Positions 17,453 to 27,631 are shown, counted from the first letter of the stretch. The stretch is 64,000 nucleotides of DNA from Solemya velum gill symbiont (GCF_000787395.1 NZ_JRAA01000003.1:434001-498000), one strand, 5' to 3'. Translations and numbers: made by a program. Notes: generated from the letters alone by a model not told the origin.

Positions 17453-19114
17453 ATGAATATTAACGCCTGGTTTTCACCAACGAGAAGAGATTTTGCCCGT
17501 TCAGGCAGTTTCTCTTTTCTTTTATTAATCTTCTTTTTACTGGCACTGCTGGTTCCTGTTTCGACAGCCTTTGCAGAAGAGACGCCAACTTTTGAATCTG
17601 CTATTGCACAGCTTTCGGAGAAATCCTACAAGGTCAAAGGCAGCGCAATCGATACGATTGCAGGTAGCGGGCATGAGAAGGCGAGTTTTATTCTGCAGTC
17701 GATGTTTGATGGCTCTCTCTTTTATCACAAGAAGAGCAAACAGCTGCTGCTGGTCGAGAAGGAGGGTTCTAAATACCTGACTTTCGATGCGCTGACAGGT
17801 GATAAAGGTAAAACAGTCAAGAAGCGCGCCGTTAAAAAAGTATCGATAAACAATACGCTGCGAAGCCAGCTGCGATCACTGATCGCATCATTGAATCTTC
17901 AAAACCCGGATGCAGAAATACGCCTTGCATCCGTACGCGAAATGCTCGGCTCTGTGAGCCCGGAAACTGCAACACTTCTTAATAGCTACATTGAGACAGA
18001 AGAGAATGCAGATGTTCGCGATATGCTCAATATCGCCATTAATTTGTCCGAACTGGACAGCGATAATAAACAGACCCGTTTGGATGCTATTGATTATCTG
18101 TCAGGAAGTCTTGAGACAGATGTCTACAATAAGATTAAAACAGTTTCTGAGTCGGATAGTGAAGAGTCCGTCCGCACAGAGGCTTTGAAGGCACTCGAAA
18201 TTATCGAAGATCGCCGCAAGCTGTCGAGTATGGCAGAAACACTCTTTTTCGGTATCAGCCTCGGATCAGTACTGGTACTTGCCGCAATCGGCCTCGCCAT
18301 AACCTTTGGTGTCATGGGCGTGATTAACATGGCGCATGGCGAACTCATCATGCTTGGCGCCTACACCACCTACCTGGTCCAGACGGTGATGCCGGATTAC
18401 CCCGGGGTTGCATTGATTCTATCGATTCCTGCAGCCTTTCTTGTGTCAGGCACGATGGGTATCGCCATTGAGCGCGGAATTATCCGCCATTTGTACGGCA
18501 GGCCGCTGGAAACCCTGCTTGCCACATTCGGTGTCAGCCTGATCCTGCAACAGCTGGTTCGTACGGTGATATCTCCACAGAACGTGCCGGTATCCAACCC
18601 GGAGTGGATGTCAGGTTCGATTGAGATCAACAGTGTTCTCTCGTTAACCATGAACAGGCTCTACATCATCGCCTTTTGCCTGGTTGTCTTTGCCGTTCTC
18701 TTCATGATTCTGAAAAAGACATCTCTTGGCCTGCAGGTGCGTGCGGTTGCTCAAAACCGTTCCATGGCAAGAGCCATGGGTGTGCGTTCAGAGCGTGTTG
18801 ATGCACTGACATTCGGACTGGGTTCGGGTATTGCCGGTATTGCCGGTGTCGCACTCAGCCAGTTGACCAATGTCGGTCCCAACCTCGGCCAGGCCTATAT
18901 CGTCGACTCCTTCATGGTCGTCGTATTCGGTGGAGTCGGTAACTTGTGGGGCACACTTGTTGGTGGTCTGTCACTCGGCGTTGCCAACAAGATCCTGGAA
19001 CCATGGTCAGGCGCAGTACTTGCCAAGATCCTGGTGCTGGTCTTTATCATTCTATTCATCCAGAAGCGCCCGCGTGGACTCTTTCCGCAGAAAGGCCGGG
19101 CGGCAGGAGATTAA
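17453..19114 (+). CDS. urtB: Urea ABC transporter permease UrtB
   Basis: A 553-residue LivH-type permease. It has a hydrophobic N-terminal segment (about 20-41, a signal or first membrane helix), a periplasmic HEAT-like region (about 45-255) typical of UrtB, and then the permease core starting LFFGISLGSVLVLAAIGLAI with FGVMGVINMAHGELIMLGAY and the EAA-like RSMARAMGVRSERVDALTF. It pairs with UrtC to form the membrane channel. It lies three bases before urtC. Confidence 0.95.
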   Translation: MNINAWFSPTRRDFARSGSFSFLLLIFFLLALLVPVSTAFAEETPTFESAIAQLSEKSYKVKGSAIDTIAGSGHEKASFILQSMFDGSLFYHKKSKQLLLVEKEGSKYLTFDALTGDKGKTVKKRAVKKVSINNTLRSQLRSLIASLNLQNPDAEIRLASVREMLGSVSPETATLLNSYIETEENADVRDMLNIAINLSELDSDNKQTRLDAIDYLSGSLETDVYNKIKTVSESDSEESVRTEALKALEIIEDRRKLSSMAETLFFGISLGSVLVLAAIGLAITFGVMGVINMAHGELIMLGAYTTYLVQTVMPDYPGVALILSIPAAFLVSGTMGIAIERGIIRHLYGRPLETLLATFGVSLILQQLVRTVISPQNVPVSNPEWMSGSIEINSVLSLTMNRLYIIAFCLVVFAVLFMILKKTSLGLQVRAVAQNRSMARAMGVRSERVDALTFGLGSGIAGIAGVALSQLTNVGPNLGQAYIVDSFMVVVFGGVGNLWGTLVGGLSLGVANKILEPWSGAVLAKILVLVFIILFIQKRPRGLFPQKGRAAGD

Positions 19115-19117
19115 GTC

Positions 19118-20206
19118 ATGGGTTTTTATCGTATTCTCAAGGATGACCGTGGCGGACAACTGCTGATCCTGTTTCTTGCTGTCATCACGGTTCTGATCCC
19201 GGTTCTGAACATGATGGTACCGGCTGACAGCCCCATGCATGTGCCGACCTACACGGTAACGCTGTTTGGTAAATATTTGTCATATGCACTGCTTGCTGTT
19301 GCTGTTGACCTTGTTTGGGGCTATCTCGGTATTTTGTCACTCGGGCACGGCGCTTTCTTTGCTCTCGGTGGCTACGTCATGGGTATGTACCTGATGCGCC
19401 AGATCGGTGACCGCGGTGTTTATGGTGATCCGGTTCTACCCGATTTCATGGTCTTCCTGAACTGGGATTCACTGCCATGGTTCTGGCAGGGTCTGGATAT
19501 GTTCTGGTTTGCGGCGATCATGATAGGCCTGGTACCGGGACTGCTCGCATTCGTATTTGGCTGGCTGACGTTTCGTTCACGCGTAACCGGCGCCTACCTG
19601 TCGATTATTACCCAGGCACTCACCTATGCACTGATGCTGGCATTTTTCCGCAACGAGATGGGTTTTGGCGGAAATAATGGCCTGACCGATTTCAAGGATA
19701 TTCTTGGTTTTAACCTGCAATCAGACGAAACACGCATCGGGCTCTTTATTGCATCCAGTGTTGCATTGGCAATCGGTTACCTCGCGTGTCGATTTATCAT
19801 CACGTCGAAACTCGGACGCGTTACCGTTGCGATTCGAGACAGTGAAGACCGCACGCGATTTATCGGGTACAAGGTAGAAAAATTCAAGCTCTGGGTATTT
19901 ACTTTCTCAGCAGTACTGGCAGGTGTTGCCGGTGCGCTTTATGTTCCCCAGGTCGGGATTATCAACCCGGGTGAGTTCTCACCCCTGAACTCGATAGAGA
20001 TTGTCATCTGGGTCGCCATTGGCGGGCGAGCCACTCTCTACGGAGCCGTCATTGGTGCCATCCTGGTCAACTATGCAAAGACAGTGTTTACCGGAATTAT
20101 GCCGGATGCATGGCTGTTCGCACTTGGTGCGCTCTTCGTGTTGGTAACGCTCTACCTGCCGTATGGCATCTCAGGGCTTCTGAAGCGTAAGGAGGCGAAG
20201 GCATGA
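19118..20206 (+). CDS. urtC: Urea ABC transporter permease UrtC
   Basis: A 362-residue LivM-type permease with about ten membrane segments. It carries DLVWGYLGILSLGHGAFFALGGYVMGMYLM (quoted in family form: GxLSLGHGAFFALGGY), FRSRVTGAYLSIITQALTYAL, FFRNEMGFGGNNGLTDFK and the cytoplasmic DSEDRTRFIGY loop that contacts the ATPase. Length is usual for UrtC. Its stop overlaps the urtD start by four bases (ATGA), and urtB ends three bases upstream. Confidence 0.95.
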   Translation: MGFYRILKDDRGGQLLILFLAVITVLIPVLNMMVPADSPMHVPTYTVTLFGKYLSYALLAVAVDLVWGYLGILSLGHGAFFALGGYVMGMYLMRQIGDRGVYGDPVLPDFMVFLNWDSLPWFWQGLDMFWFAAIMIGLVPGLLAFVFGWLTFRSRVTGAYLSIITQALTYALMLAFFRNEMGFGGNNGLTDFKDILGFNLQSDETRIGLFIASSVALAIGYLACRFIITSKLGRVTVAIRDSEDRTRFIGYKVEKFKLWVFTFSAVLAGVAGALYVPQVGIINPGEFSPLNSIEIVIWVAIGGRATLYGAVIGAILVNYAKTVFTGIMPDAWLFALGALFVLVTLYLPYGISGLLKRKEAKA

Positions 20207-21024
20207 GTATTGTTTCCCCCTTTATGGAACGTGACCAGGTGTGGAGTTTCATGACTCCGCCGCCAGTGCTCGATCTTGATACATCACACGGGCCGATTCT
20301 CTATCTCGAAGATCTGAATGTCAGCTTTGACGGTTTCAAGGCAATCAATGACCTGACTCTCTATATCGAGACGGGTGAGTTGAGATGCATTATCGGACCA
20401 AATGGCGCAGGTAAGACAACCATGATGGATATCATCACGGGCAAGACCACGCCGGATTCAGGTCAGGCATGGTTTGGCCAGAAAATCGACCTGCTGAAAC
20501 TGAGCGAGCCTGAGATTGCAGAAGCCGGTATCGGAAGAAAATTCCAGAAGCCAACGGTGTTTGAATTTCATACCGTGTTCGAAAACCTCGAACTGGCGAT
20601 CAAGTCTGACAAAAGAGTCTGGCCGACACTTTTTGCCGATCTTTCCGGTGAGCAGCGTGATCACATCGAGGAAGCGCTCGAAATTATCGGTTTGCAGGAT
20701 CTTTCAAAACAGCTCGCAGGTTCTCTTTCACATGGACAGAAGCAGTGGCTCGAAATCGGCATGTTGCTTGTACAGCAGCCACACCTGCTGCTGGTGGATG
20801 AACCGGTCGCGGGCATGACCCACCGGGAGATGGACAGGACAGCTGAGTTGTTGACATCCCTCGCCGGAAAACGCTCTGTCGTGGTGGTAGAGCACGACAT
20901 GGATTTTGTCAGATCGATTGCCAGAAAAGTGACTGTATTACACCAGGGCAGCGTCCTCGCAGAGGGCAGCATGGATGACGTACAAAACGATCAGCGCGTG
21001 ATCGAAGTCTACCTGGGAGAGTAA
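20203..21024 (+). CDS. urtD: Urea ABC transporter ATP-binding protein UrtD
   Basis: A 273-residue LivG-type ATPase: Walker A GPNGAGKTTMMD, Q-loop region IGRKFQKPTVFE, signature LSHGQKQWLEIGM, Walker B LLLVDEPVAGMT and H-loop VVEHDM. The UrtD variants SHGQKQW and PVAGMTHREMD separate it from branched-chain amino acid LivG. The N terminus has ~35 extra residues before the ATPase core, as in other UrtD. It works with UrtE as a heterodimer at the inner membrane. Confidence 0.95.
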   Translation: MSIVSPFMERDQVWSFMTPPPVLDLDTSHGPILYLEDLNVSFDGFKAINDLTLYIETGELRCIIGPNGAGKTTMMDIITGKTTPDSGQAWFGQKIDLLKLSEPEIAEAGIGRKFQKPTVFEFHTVFENLELAIKSDKRVWPTLFADLSGEQRDHIEEALEIIGLQDLSKQLAGSLSHGQKQWLEIGMLLVQQPHLLLVDEPVAGMTHREMDRTAELLTSLAGKRSVVVVEHDMDFVRSIARKVTVLHQGSVLAEGSMDDVQNDQRVIEVYLGE

Positions 21025-21026
21025 TC

Positions 21027-21722
21027 ATGCTGAAAATCGAAAAACTCAATCAGTACTATGGCGAGAGCCACACCTTGTGGGACCTGGATTTCGAGGCGCC
21101 CGAAGGGGAATGCACCTGCATCATGGGAAGAAATGGTGTCGGCAAGACAACCCTGCTTCAGTGCATTATGGGGCTGCTGCCTGTGGAATCCGGAGCAATC
21201 AACCACCTCGGTAATGACATTGCTTCAGCGAATGCAGAAAAACGCGCAGAGATAGGCATCGGCTATGTACCACAGGGACGGCAGATTTTTCCTTTGCTGA
21301 GCGTTGAGGAGAATTTGCAGATCGGTTTGCCCGTGCGCTCTGACAGGAAAAAGGAGGTTCCATCCTTTATCTTTGAGCTGTTTCCTGTCCTGAAGGAGAT
21401 GCTCGGCAGACGCGGTGGAGACCTCTCCGGTGGACAACAGCAGCAGCTGGCAATCGGACGTGCGCTCGTGATTGACCCGAAGCTGTTAATACTGGATGAG
21501 CCGACAGAAGGCATACAGCCGAACGTGGTGGCTGAAATAGGAGATATCATCAGAAAACTCAACCGGGAAATCGGCCTGACTGTTATTCTTGTAGAACAGA
21601 AATTGCCGTTTGCGCGCAAGGTTGCTGACCGCTTCACAATTCTTGACCGCGGACGCAGCGTTGCAACTGGTGAGATTGATGATCTCAACGATGAAATTAT
21701 TCAACAATACCTGACAGTCTGA
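21027..21722 (+). CDS. urtE: Urea ABC transporter ATP-binding protein UrtE
   Basis: A 231-residue LivF-type ATPase with Walker A GRNGVGKTTLLQ, signature LSGGQQQQLAIGRAL, Walker B LLILDEPTEGIQP and H-loop VEQKL. The motif GYVPQGRQIFPLLSVEENL is characteristic of UrtE. It is separated from urtD by two bases. A small membrane-protein gene and ureD follow on the same strand, so the transporter and the enzyme genes are likely co-transcribed. Confidence 0.95.
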   Translation: MLKIEKLNQYYGESHTLWDLDFEAPEGECTCIMGRNGVGKTTLLQCIMGLLPVESGAINHLGNDIASANAEKRAEIGIGYVPQGRQIFPLLSVEENLQIGLPVRSDRKKEVPSFIFELFPVLKEMLGRRGGDLSGGQQQQLAIGRALVIDPKLLILDEPTEGIQPNVVAEIGDIIRKLNREIGLTVILVEQKLPFARKVADRFTILDRGRSVATGEIDDLNDEIIQQYLTV

Positions 21723-21761
21723 CCTGTCATTTCAACAATTGATGAGACCCGGGAGAAACAA

Positions 21762-22013
21762 ATGCGAAACAGTGTGAAGCTATTAACTGCAATTGGAGCA
21801 ATTCTGACGACATCCCCATTGTTGGCGCATGGTGGCCATGCATATTTCACCACCATGGAACAGATACTCCATGCCATCACGAATAATCAGCACCTGTTTG
21901 CTGTCGGGGGAGGACTGGTTGCATTCATCCTGGTCGCCGCAAGAGTGGGGCAGTTGATTAAGCGATTGCGTTCCGGCAAATCATCGCAAACGATTATTCG
22001 TCGAATTCACTAA
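21762..22013 (+). CDS. Small membrane protein in the urt-ure gap
   Basis: An 83-residue protein I do not recognise by name. It has a signal-like segment (about 1-22, ending LLAHGGH), a soluble stretch with YFTTMEQILHAITNNQH, a membrane helix (LFAVGGGLVAFILVAARVG) and a basic C-terminal tail. ATG 21762 has a GGGAG site. Its place between urtE and ureD and the His-rich AHGGHAYF start suggest a periplasmic metal- or urease-linked role, but this is inference. HupE/UreJ nickel permeases are larger and are not present here. Confidence 0.7.
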   Translation: MRNSVKLLTAIGAILTTSPLLAHGGHAYFTTMEQILHAITNNQHLFAVGGGLVAFILVAARVGQLIKRLRSGKSSQTIIRRIH

Positions 22014-22030
22014 CGGCGCGAACAAGCAAG

Positions 22031-22873
22031 TTGGGCTCACAAGCTGCAACAACATCCGTCAATGAAACCGGCTGGGCTGCATCGCTCAGGCTCGGCTTTG
22101 AGCATGCGCGCGGGAAAACTGTCCTGCGTCATCGTGAACAACGCGGACCACTCGCGGTACAGAGGACTTTTCACCCTGAGGGTGATGTCTGTCATCTCTA
22201 TCTTCTGCATCCCCCTGGTGGTGTTGTCGGTGGCGACCGACTCGAAATCGAGGCGAATCTTACTGATAAAAGCGCTGCCTTGATCACAACTCCGGGTGCG
22301 ACCAAGTTCTACCGCAGTGCCGGTGCACAAGCAAAGCAAATTCAGAACCTGGCTATTGATAGTGGCTCGATGGAGTGGTTTCCGCAGGAGAATATCTTTT
22401 TTCCCGGTGCGCGCATTCAATTGAGTACAACTATTCATTTGAATGGAGACGCGCATTTCATTGGCTGGGAAATCAATTCACTGGGGCGGCCAACAGTTGG
22501 CGAGCGTTTTGAACAGGGTGAAGTTGACCTGCGTCTGCGTATCAACAGAGACCAGCGTCCCCTGTTGATTGATCGACTTGTGATTACCGACATCGAATCT
22601 CAGCAGGGCACGGCAACGTTGAGAGACTGCCCCGTGGTAGCAACAATGCTTGCGACCACCGCGACAAGTGACGAACTCGAGCTTGCAAGAAAGATCGCAC
22701 AGGAAAACCCGGATGCAAATCTTGGCTTCACACTGGTTGATGGACTTCTTGTTGGACGCTATCTTGGCGAAAGTACCGAGAAAGCTCGTAACCTCTTTAT
22801 ACAAACATGGATGGCGATACGGCCATCGATACTCGGACGTGATGCTGTCGCGCCAAGAATCTGGGCAACATGA
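22031..22873 (+). CDS. ureD: Urease accessory protein UreD
   Basis: UreD binds apo-urease and, with UreF and UreG, guides nickel into the active site. The 280-residue protein has TVLRHREQRGPLAVQRTFHPEG, YLLHPPGGVVGGDRLEI, LITTPGATKFYRS and MEWFPQENIFFPGA, the core conserved blocks of the family (each quoted in part). The start is probably the TTG at 22031; the conserved region begins about 12 residues later. It leads the ureDABCEFG genes, 18 bases after the small membrane gene. Confidence 0.94.
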   Translation: MGSQAATTSVNETGWAASLRLGFEHARGKTVLRHREQRGPLAVQRTFHPEGDVCHLYLLHPPGGVVGGDRLEIEANLTDKSAALITTPGATKFYRSAGAQAKQIQNLAIDSGSMEWFPQENIFFPGARIQLSTTIHLNGDAHFIGWEINSLGRPTVGERFEQGEVDLRLRINRDQRPLLIDRLVITDIESQQGTATLRDCPVVATMLATTATSDELELARKIAQENPDANLGFTLVDGLLVGRYLGESTEKARNLFIQTWMAIRPSILGRDAVAPRIWAT

Positions 22874-22898
22874 TGCCCGTTAAACCAGAGATTTCACT

Positions 22899-23201
22899 AT
22901 GGAACTGACACCAAGAGAAAAAGACAAACTGCTGCTGTTTACAGCCGCCCTGGTTGCTGAACGCAGAAAAGCGCGTGGGCTCAAGCTTAATTATCCGGAA
23001 GCGATGGCAATCATCAGTGCCGAAATAATGGAAGGCGCACGTGACGGTAAAAGTGTTGCAGAGCTAATGGACTATGGACGAACGATTCTGACACTGGACG
23101 ATGTTATGGAAGGTGTTGCGGAGATGATTCACGAGGTGCAGGTCGAAGCGACATTCCCGGATGGAACCAAGCTTGTCACTGTTCATCAACCGATTGTGTA
23201 A
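22899..23201 (+). CDS. ureA: Urease subunit gamma
   Basis: A 100-residue urease gamma chain: [20 protein letters not shown] at the N terminus, [22 protein letters not shown] and the [17 protein letters not shown]-type end (quoted in parts). Length is exactly that of the separate gamma subunit, so subunits are not fused here. It forms the (ABC)3 enzyme with UreB and UreC in the cytoplasm. Confidence 0.97.
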   Translation: MELTPREKDKLLLFTAALVAERRKARGLKLNYPEAMAIISAEIMEGARDGKSVAELMDYGRTILTLDDVMEGVAEMIHEVQVEATFPDGTKLVTVHQPIV

Positions 23202-23216
23202 CAGGAGGGGATTGAG

Positions 23217-23531
23217 ATGATTCCAGGTGAATTGATTGCAGCTGAGGGTGAAATCGAACTCAACGTCGGGCGCGAGACTGTTACCGTGCAGGTCTCCAAC
23301 AATGGTGATCGACCCATACAGGTCGGTTCGCACTACCACTTTTATGAAACCAACAGCGCCCTGCAATTCGACAGGGAGGCCAGTCGTGGTTTCCGTCTGA
23401 ATATCCCCGCGGGAACGGCGGTGCGATTTGAGCCCGGGCAGACGCGTGAGGTGGAACTGGTCGCCTATGATGGCAAGCGCGAGGTGTATGGATTCAGGGG
23501 CGATGTCATGGGCGCCCTGGGAGAAGAGTAA
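23217..23531 (+). CDS. ureB: Urease subunit beta
   Basis: A 104-residue beta chain with [35 protein letters not shown] and [17 protein letters not shown], the standard family blocks. An AGGAGG site precedes the ATG. The stop overlaps the ureC ATG by one base. It stabilises the trimer with the alpha subunit. Confidence 0.97.
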   Translation: MIPGELIAAEGEIELNVGRETVTVQVSNNGDRPIQVGSHYHFYETNSALQFDREASRGFRLNIPAGTAVRFEPGQTREVELVAYDGKREVYGFRGDVMGALGEE

Positions 23532-25234
23532 TGGCAACAATCAGCAGGCAGGCTTACGCGGAGATGTACGGCCCGACAACAGGTGACAGGGTTCGACTTG
23601 GCGATTCCGACTTGTGGATCCAGGTAGAGAAGGATCACACCATCTATGGTGACGAGGTCAAATTTGGCGGTGGCAAGGTTATCCGTGATGGTATGGGACA
23701 GTGTCAGCTCACTTCTGAACAGGTTGCAGATGTCGTCATTACCAATGCGACGATTCTTGACCACTGGGGTGTTGTTAAAGCCGATATCGGAATCAAGGAT
23801 GGACGCATCATCGGCATCGGCAAGGCCGGAAATCCGGATGTACAGCCTGGGGTGACGATTATTGTCGGGCCGGGAACCGAGGCAATTGCCGGTGAAGGCC
23901 AGATACTGACAGCCGGCGGCATTGACTCACATATCCACTTCATCTGTCCCCAGCAAGTTGAGGAAGCACTGATGTCAGGTGTTACCACCATGCTCGGTGG
24001 AGGAACCGGACCGGCAACCGGAACCAATGCAACCACCTGTACGCCCGGGCCATGGAACATCCATCGCATGCTGCAGGCAGCGGATGAACTGCCGATGAAC
24101 CTCGGTTTTCTCGGCAAGGGTAATGCCAGCCTGCCGGATGCTGTCAGCGAGCAAGTTGCTGCCGGGGCAATCGGTCTCAAGCTGCACGAGGATTGGGGCA
24201 CAACGCCTGCTGCAATTGATAACTGTCTCTCTGTCGCAGAAGAGATGGATGTGCAGGTTGCTATTCATACTGACACGCTCAACGAGTCAGGTTTCGTCGA
24301 AGACACGCTTGCTGCAATGAAAGATCGCACCATTCATACATACCATACGGAAGGTGCCGGTGGCGGGCATGCGCCTGATATTATCAAGGCAGCCGGTTTT
24401 GCCAATATTTTGCCTTCATCAACAAATCCCACACGCCCCTATACTGTCAACACGGTCGATGAGCATCTCGATATGTTGATGGTGTGTCACCATCTTGATC
24501 CTGCGATTCCCGAGGATGTTGCATTTGCGGAATCACGCATTCGTCGTGAGACCATCGCGGCGGAAGATATATTGCACGACCTTGGGGCCTTCTCGATGAT
24601 TGCATCAGACTCGCAGGCGATGGGGCGTGTAGGCGAGGTCATCTGCCGTACATGGCAGACAGCTCACAAGATGAAAGAGCAGCGTGGTTCGCTGGAATCG
24701 GATCCGGCAGAACATGACAACTTCAGGGCAAAGCGATATATCGCAAAGTACACGATCAATCCTGCGATTACGCACGGTATTGCCCACGAGGTTGGTTCGG
24801 TCGAGGTTGGCAAGCTGGCTGACCTGGTACTGTGGAAACCGGCGTTTTTCGGCACCAAACCGAGCCTGATCATCAAGGGCGGTATGATTTCGGCTGCACC
24901 CATGGGTGATCCCAATGCATCGATTCCGACACCGCAGCCGGTGCATTACCGAAACATGTTCGGCGCACTCGGTGGTGCCAGGTCTGCAACTACCATGACC
25001 TTCATGTCGAATGCAGCGATCCAGGCCGGAATTGCAGGTCAGCTTGGCCTGAGAAATATGATTGGCGAGGTGAAAAACTGCCGCAGCGTAAAAAAGGCTG
25101 ATATGGTTCTGAACAGCTATCAGCCGACGATCGAGGTGGATTCACAAACCTACGAAGTACGTGCCGATGGTGAATTGCTGACCTGCGAGCCAGCCACTGT
25201 ACTGCCAATGGCGCAAAGATATTTCCTCTTCTGA
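23531..25234 (+). CDS. ureC: Urease subunit alpha (catalytic)
   Basis: The 567-residue catalytic subunit hydrolyses urea to ammonia and carbamate at a di-nickel centre. All nickel ligands and catalytic residues are visible: [10 protein letters not shown] (two His), the carbamylated lysine in [35 protein letters not shown], the flap cysteine and histidine in MVCHHLD, and the Asp in [13 protein letters not shown]. Length is standard. It lies between ureB (1-base overlap) and ureE (2-base gap) in one transcript. Confidence 0.98.
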   Translation: MATISRQAYAEMYGPTTGDRVRLGDSDLWIQVEKDHTIYGDEVKFGGGKVIRDGMGQCQLTSEQVADVVITNATILDHWGVVKADIGIKDGRIIGIGKAGNPDVQPGVTIIVGPGTEAIAGEGQILTAGGIDSHIHFICPQQVEEALMSGVTTMLGGGTGPATGTNATTCTPGPWNIHRMLQAADELPMNLGFLGKGNASLPDAVSEQVAAGAIGLKLHEDWGTTPAAIDNCLSVAEEMDVQVAIHTDTLNESGFVEDTLAAMKDRTIHTYHTEGAGGGHAPDIIKAAGFANILPSSTNPTRPYTVNTVDEHLDMLMVCHHLDPAIPEDVAFAESRIRRETIAAEDILHDLGAFSMIASDSQAMGRVGEVICRTWQTAHKMKEQRGSLESDPAEHDNFRAKRYIAKYTINPAITHGIAHEVGSVEVGKLADLVLWKPAFFGTKPSLIIKGGMISAAPMGDPNASIPTPQPVHYRNMFGALGGARSATTMTFMSNAAIQAGIAGQLGLRNMIGEVKNCRSVKKADMVLNSYQPTIEVDSQTYEVRADGELLTCEPATVLPMAQRYFLF

Positions 25235-25236
25235 TC

Positions 25237-25704
25237 ATGATTGAACTGACGCAAAAAGTTGACACGGCAGATGAGCCGATAACAACCTTAACGCTTCCAC
25301 TCGACAAACGTATCAAGTGCCGTTTAAGGGTAACGCTTGATGACGGCTCTGATGCAGGCCTGTTTTTGCCGCGGGGTACAACACTCAAGGATGGTGACCG
25401 GCTTTCAACTGCAGATGGCCGGATAATTCTTGTGAAGGCAGCAGAAGAGACTGTCTCGAATGTCATTAGTGACGATCCGCATCTGCTAGCTCGTGCCTGC
25501 TACCATCTCGGTAATCGGCACGTCTCTATACAGATCGAACGTGATCGTGTCAGCTATCTGCATGACCACGTGCTCGACGATATGCTAAGAGGGCTTGGAC
25601 TTGAAGTGACGGTATCGCAGAGCCCGTTTGAACCAGAGCCTGGCGCCTATGGCGGCAGTGCAGACAAGGCGCACTCACACAGCCATGGCCATCACCATCA
25701 TTGA
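25237..25704 (+). CDS. ureE: Urease accessory protein UreE (nickel metallochaperone)
   Basis: A 155-residue UreE with the N-terminal peptide-binding domain, the ARACYHLGNRHV metal-site motif and a C-terminal His-rich tail (HSHSHGHHHH) that binds nickel. It delivers nickel to UreG. The C-terminal codons may overlap the start region of ureF, whose conserved sequence begins five bases after this stop. Confidence 0.95.
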   Translation: MIELTQKVDTADEPITTLTLPLDKRIKCRLRVTLDDGSDAGLFLPRGTTLKDGDRLSTADGRIILVKAAEETVSNVISDDPHLLARACYHLGNRHVSIQIERDRVSYLHDHVLDDMLRGLGLEVTVSQSPFEPEPGAYGGSADKAHSHSHGHHHH

Positions 25705-25708
25705 CACT

Positions 25709-26374
25709 ATGCTGCCGCAACTGCGACTGATGCACTTGATCAGTCCTTCTCTCCCCGTGGGGGCTTACAGCTACTCACAGGGACTGGAGTGGGCTGTTGA
25801 ATGTGGTTGGGTAACCGACAAGGAATCGCTTGCCGAGTGGATCAGGGATATTGCACTGACGAACCTCGCCGGTCTCGAAATTCCCGTTTTGGCACGTCTC
25901 TATCGTGCCTGCGAAGAGAAAGATGCAGAGTCACTCGCCTATTGGAGCGATTACCTGGTTGCGAGCCGCGAGACAATGGAACTTCGTCAAGAGGAGAAGA
26001 ACAGGGCAAGAGCCCTGATGGCACTACTGCCGAAACTGGAGATTCCTGTCGCTGTTGATGAGCGAATCTGTTTTGAATCCTGCCAGTTGACCGGGTTTGC
26101 CCATGCGGCACAGCACTGGAACATCCCGATGAATGAGACCGCTGCCGGTTACATCTGGGGCTGGTGTGAAAATATCACGCTTGCCGGTGTCAAAATCATA
26201 CCGTTGGGGCAGACAGCCGGACAGCAAATCCTTGCCGAGATCACGCCCATGATTCCTGCAATAGTCACCCGCGGACTGGAATGCATTGATGATGAAATTG
26301 GTGCCTCATGCATGGCGCAAGCGATTGCGAGCAGCAGGCACGAAACACAATACACGCGAATATACAGATCCTGA
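25709..26374 (+). CDS. ureF: Urease accessory protein UreF
   Basis: UreF joins the UreD-UreG complex and gates GTP-driven nickel delivery. The conserved start [25 protein letters not shown] (in parts) follows ATG 25709 closely, so this start is preferred; ATG 25685, inside ureE, is also in frame and would add eight residues. The product is about 221 residues, the usual length. Family blocks [19 protein letters not shown] and [25 protein letters not shown] are present in part. It precedes ureG by 11 bases. Confidence 0.94.
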   Translation: MLPQLRLMHLISPSLPVGAYSYSQGLEWAVECGWVTDKESLAEWIRDIALTNLAGLEIPVLARLYRACEEKDAESLAYWSDYLVASRETMELRQEEKNRARALMALLPKLEIPVAVDERICFESCQLTGFAHAAQHWNIPMNETAAGYIWGWCENITLAGVKIIPLGQTAGQQILAEITPMIPAIVTRGLECIDDEIGASCMAQAIASSRHETQYTRIYRS

Positions 26375-26385
26375 GAGTAATTATT

Positions 26386-27000
26386 ATGAACAAAGCTTCA
26401 CCACTTCGAGTTGGCGTTGGCGGTCCGGTTGGATCCGGTAAAACAGCCTTGCTGGATGCTATCTGCAAGGCGCTGCGCGACAAGTATCAACTCGCCGTTG
26501 TCACAAACGACATATACACCCAGGAAGACGCCCGTTTTCTGATCAGCAGCAAGGCGCTTGATGAGGACCGTATTATCGGTGTTGAGACAGGTGGTTGTCC
26601 GCACACGGCGATACGTGAAGATGCTTCGATGAACCTCGCGGCAGTTGAAGATCTGTGCAACAGGTTTAATGATCTCGACATCGTCTTTATCGAGAGCGGT
26701 GGTGACAACCTGAGTGCGACTTTCAGTCCAGAACTCGCAGATTTAACCATCTATGTACTTGATGTCGCGGAAGGTGAAAAAATGCCGCGCAAGGGTGGGC
26801 CGGGAATCACGCGCTCGGATCTGCTGATTATCAACAAGACCGATCTTGCACCCTATGTCGGTGCCTCCCTCAAGGTGATGGAGAAGGACACGCTGAAAAT
26901 GCGCCCGAACAGCCCGTTTGTCTTTACCAACATGAAAACCGGGGATGGATTACCCGAGATTATTGAATTTATTGAACACAAGGGGATGCTGGTCAGGTAA
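26386..27000 (+). CDS. ureG: Urease accessory GTPase UreG
   Basis: A 204-residue SIMIBI-class GTPase: P-loop [13 protein letters not shown], the [17 protein letters not shown] metal-binding CPH motif, FIESGGDNL switch region and [13 protein letters not shown] (the NKxD guanine motif). It dimerises with nickel and GTP to supply the metal to urease. ATG 26386 with a GAGAG site is chosen over an in-frame upstream Met. It is the last recognisable urease gene; an inverted repeat follows. Confidence 0.97.
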   Translation: MNKASPLRVGVGGPVGSGKTALLDAICKALRDKYQLAVVTNDIYTQEDARFLISSKALDEDRIIGVETGGCPHTAIREDASMNLAAVEDLCNRFNDLDIVFIESGGDNLSATFSPELADLTIYVLDVAEGEKMPRKGGPGITRSDLLIINKTDLAPYVGASLKVMEKDTLKMRPNSPFVFTNMKTGDGLPEIIEFIEHKGMLVR

Positions 27001-27005
27001 TCTAC

Positions 27006-27036
27006 AGTTCCCTGAGACTTTCTTATCGAGGGAACT
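27006..27036 (+). terminator. Inverted repeat after ureG
   Basis: Perfect 8-bp arms (AGTTCCCT/AGGGAACT) with a 15-base loop lie 5 bases past the ureG stop. There is no T run. The right arm covers the only plausible ribosome site and TTG start of the next gene, so it may lower its translation or act as a weak terminator. Confidence 0.5.
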
Positions 27037-27614
27037 TGAAAGCACAGCTTGAAATAATCAAACGGTGGTTAACACCCTCCGGCCCCAAGTCAGCGCGTAG
27101 CCTGTTCAAGTCTGCCGGGCTTCCGTTTCCGACTATCCCGGAGCCGTTGGCAGCGAAATTAGAGCATCGTGATAAATGGCTTTTCTCCACGCGCAAGATC
27201 GAGGTCCCTCCTTACTTTCTCCAGCAGTACGCCGAGGAGTTCGAAAGCGGGCAGGTTACTGATTACGTCATCCTGTCGCATGATGGACACGGGATAAATT
27301 CATATGCCATCCAGTATTACCTGGTACTGCAAGGCCTGGGTCTGTTCCTGCATTTGAAATGGGGCGGTGTCTATACAAATAACGAAAAGGCGGTAGCTGA
27401 TATTTCAGCCGCCTTTGATGTTGCTGATAGAATTGTTGCCTGGATTGAGTCCATGCGGGATGATCTCAAGCACCCCGTTCAGATTGTCGCTTCAGATTTT
27501 TACGGCTGTTACTGGATGATCGGAGGTGAAAAGCAAGACGAGTGGGATGCATGGGAGAACACGCCACTGAAGGCGTTGAATGCGATACTGGAATCACTTC
27601 AATCAAAAAAATAA
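27036..27614 (+). CDS. Conserved-looking hypothetical protein
   Basis: A 192-residue soluble protein I do not recognise. It is rich in aromatic residues, with segments LSHDGHGINSYAIQYYLVLQGLGLFLHLKWGG (given in part) and SDFYGCYWMIGGEKQDEWDAW. No signal peptide or membrane helix is evident. The only start before the conserved-looking region is TTG 27036, in the right arm of an inverted repeat. Codon use matches the neighbours, and it lies in the same direction as ureG, so it is probably a real gene of unknown role. Confidence 0.65.
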   Translation: MKAQLEIIKRWLTPSGPKSARSLFKSAGLPFPTIPEPLAAKLEHRDKWLFSTRKIEVPPYFLQQYAEEFESGQVTDYVILSHDGHGINSYAIQYYLVLQGLGLFLHLKWGGVYTNNEKAVADISAAFDVADRIVAWIESMRDDLKHPVQIVASDFYGCYWMIGGEKQDEWDAWENTPLKALNAILESLQSKK

Positions 27615-27631
27615 TCGCGAGGTAGGGGTAG

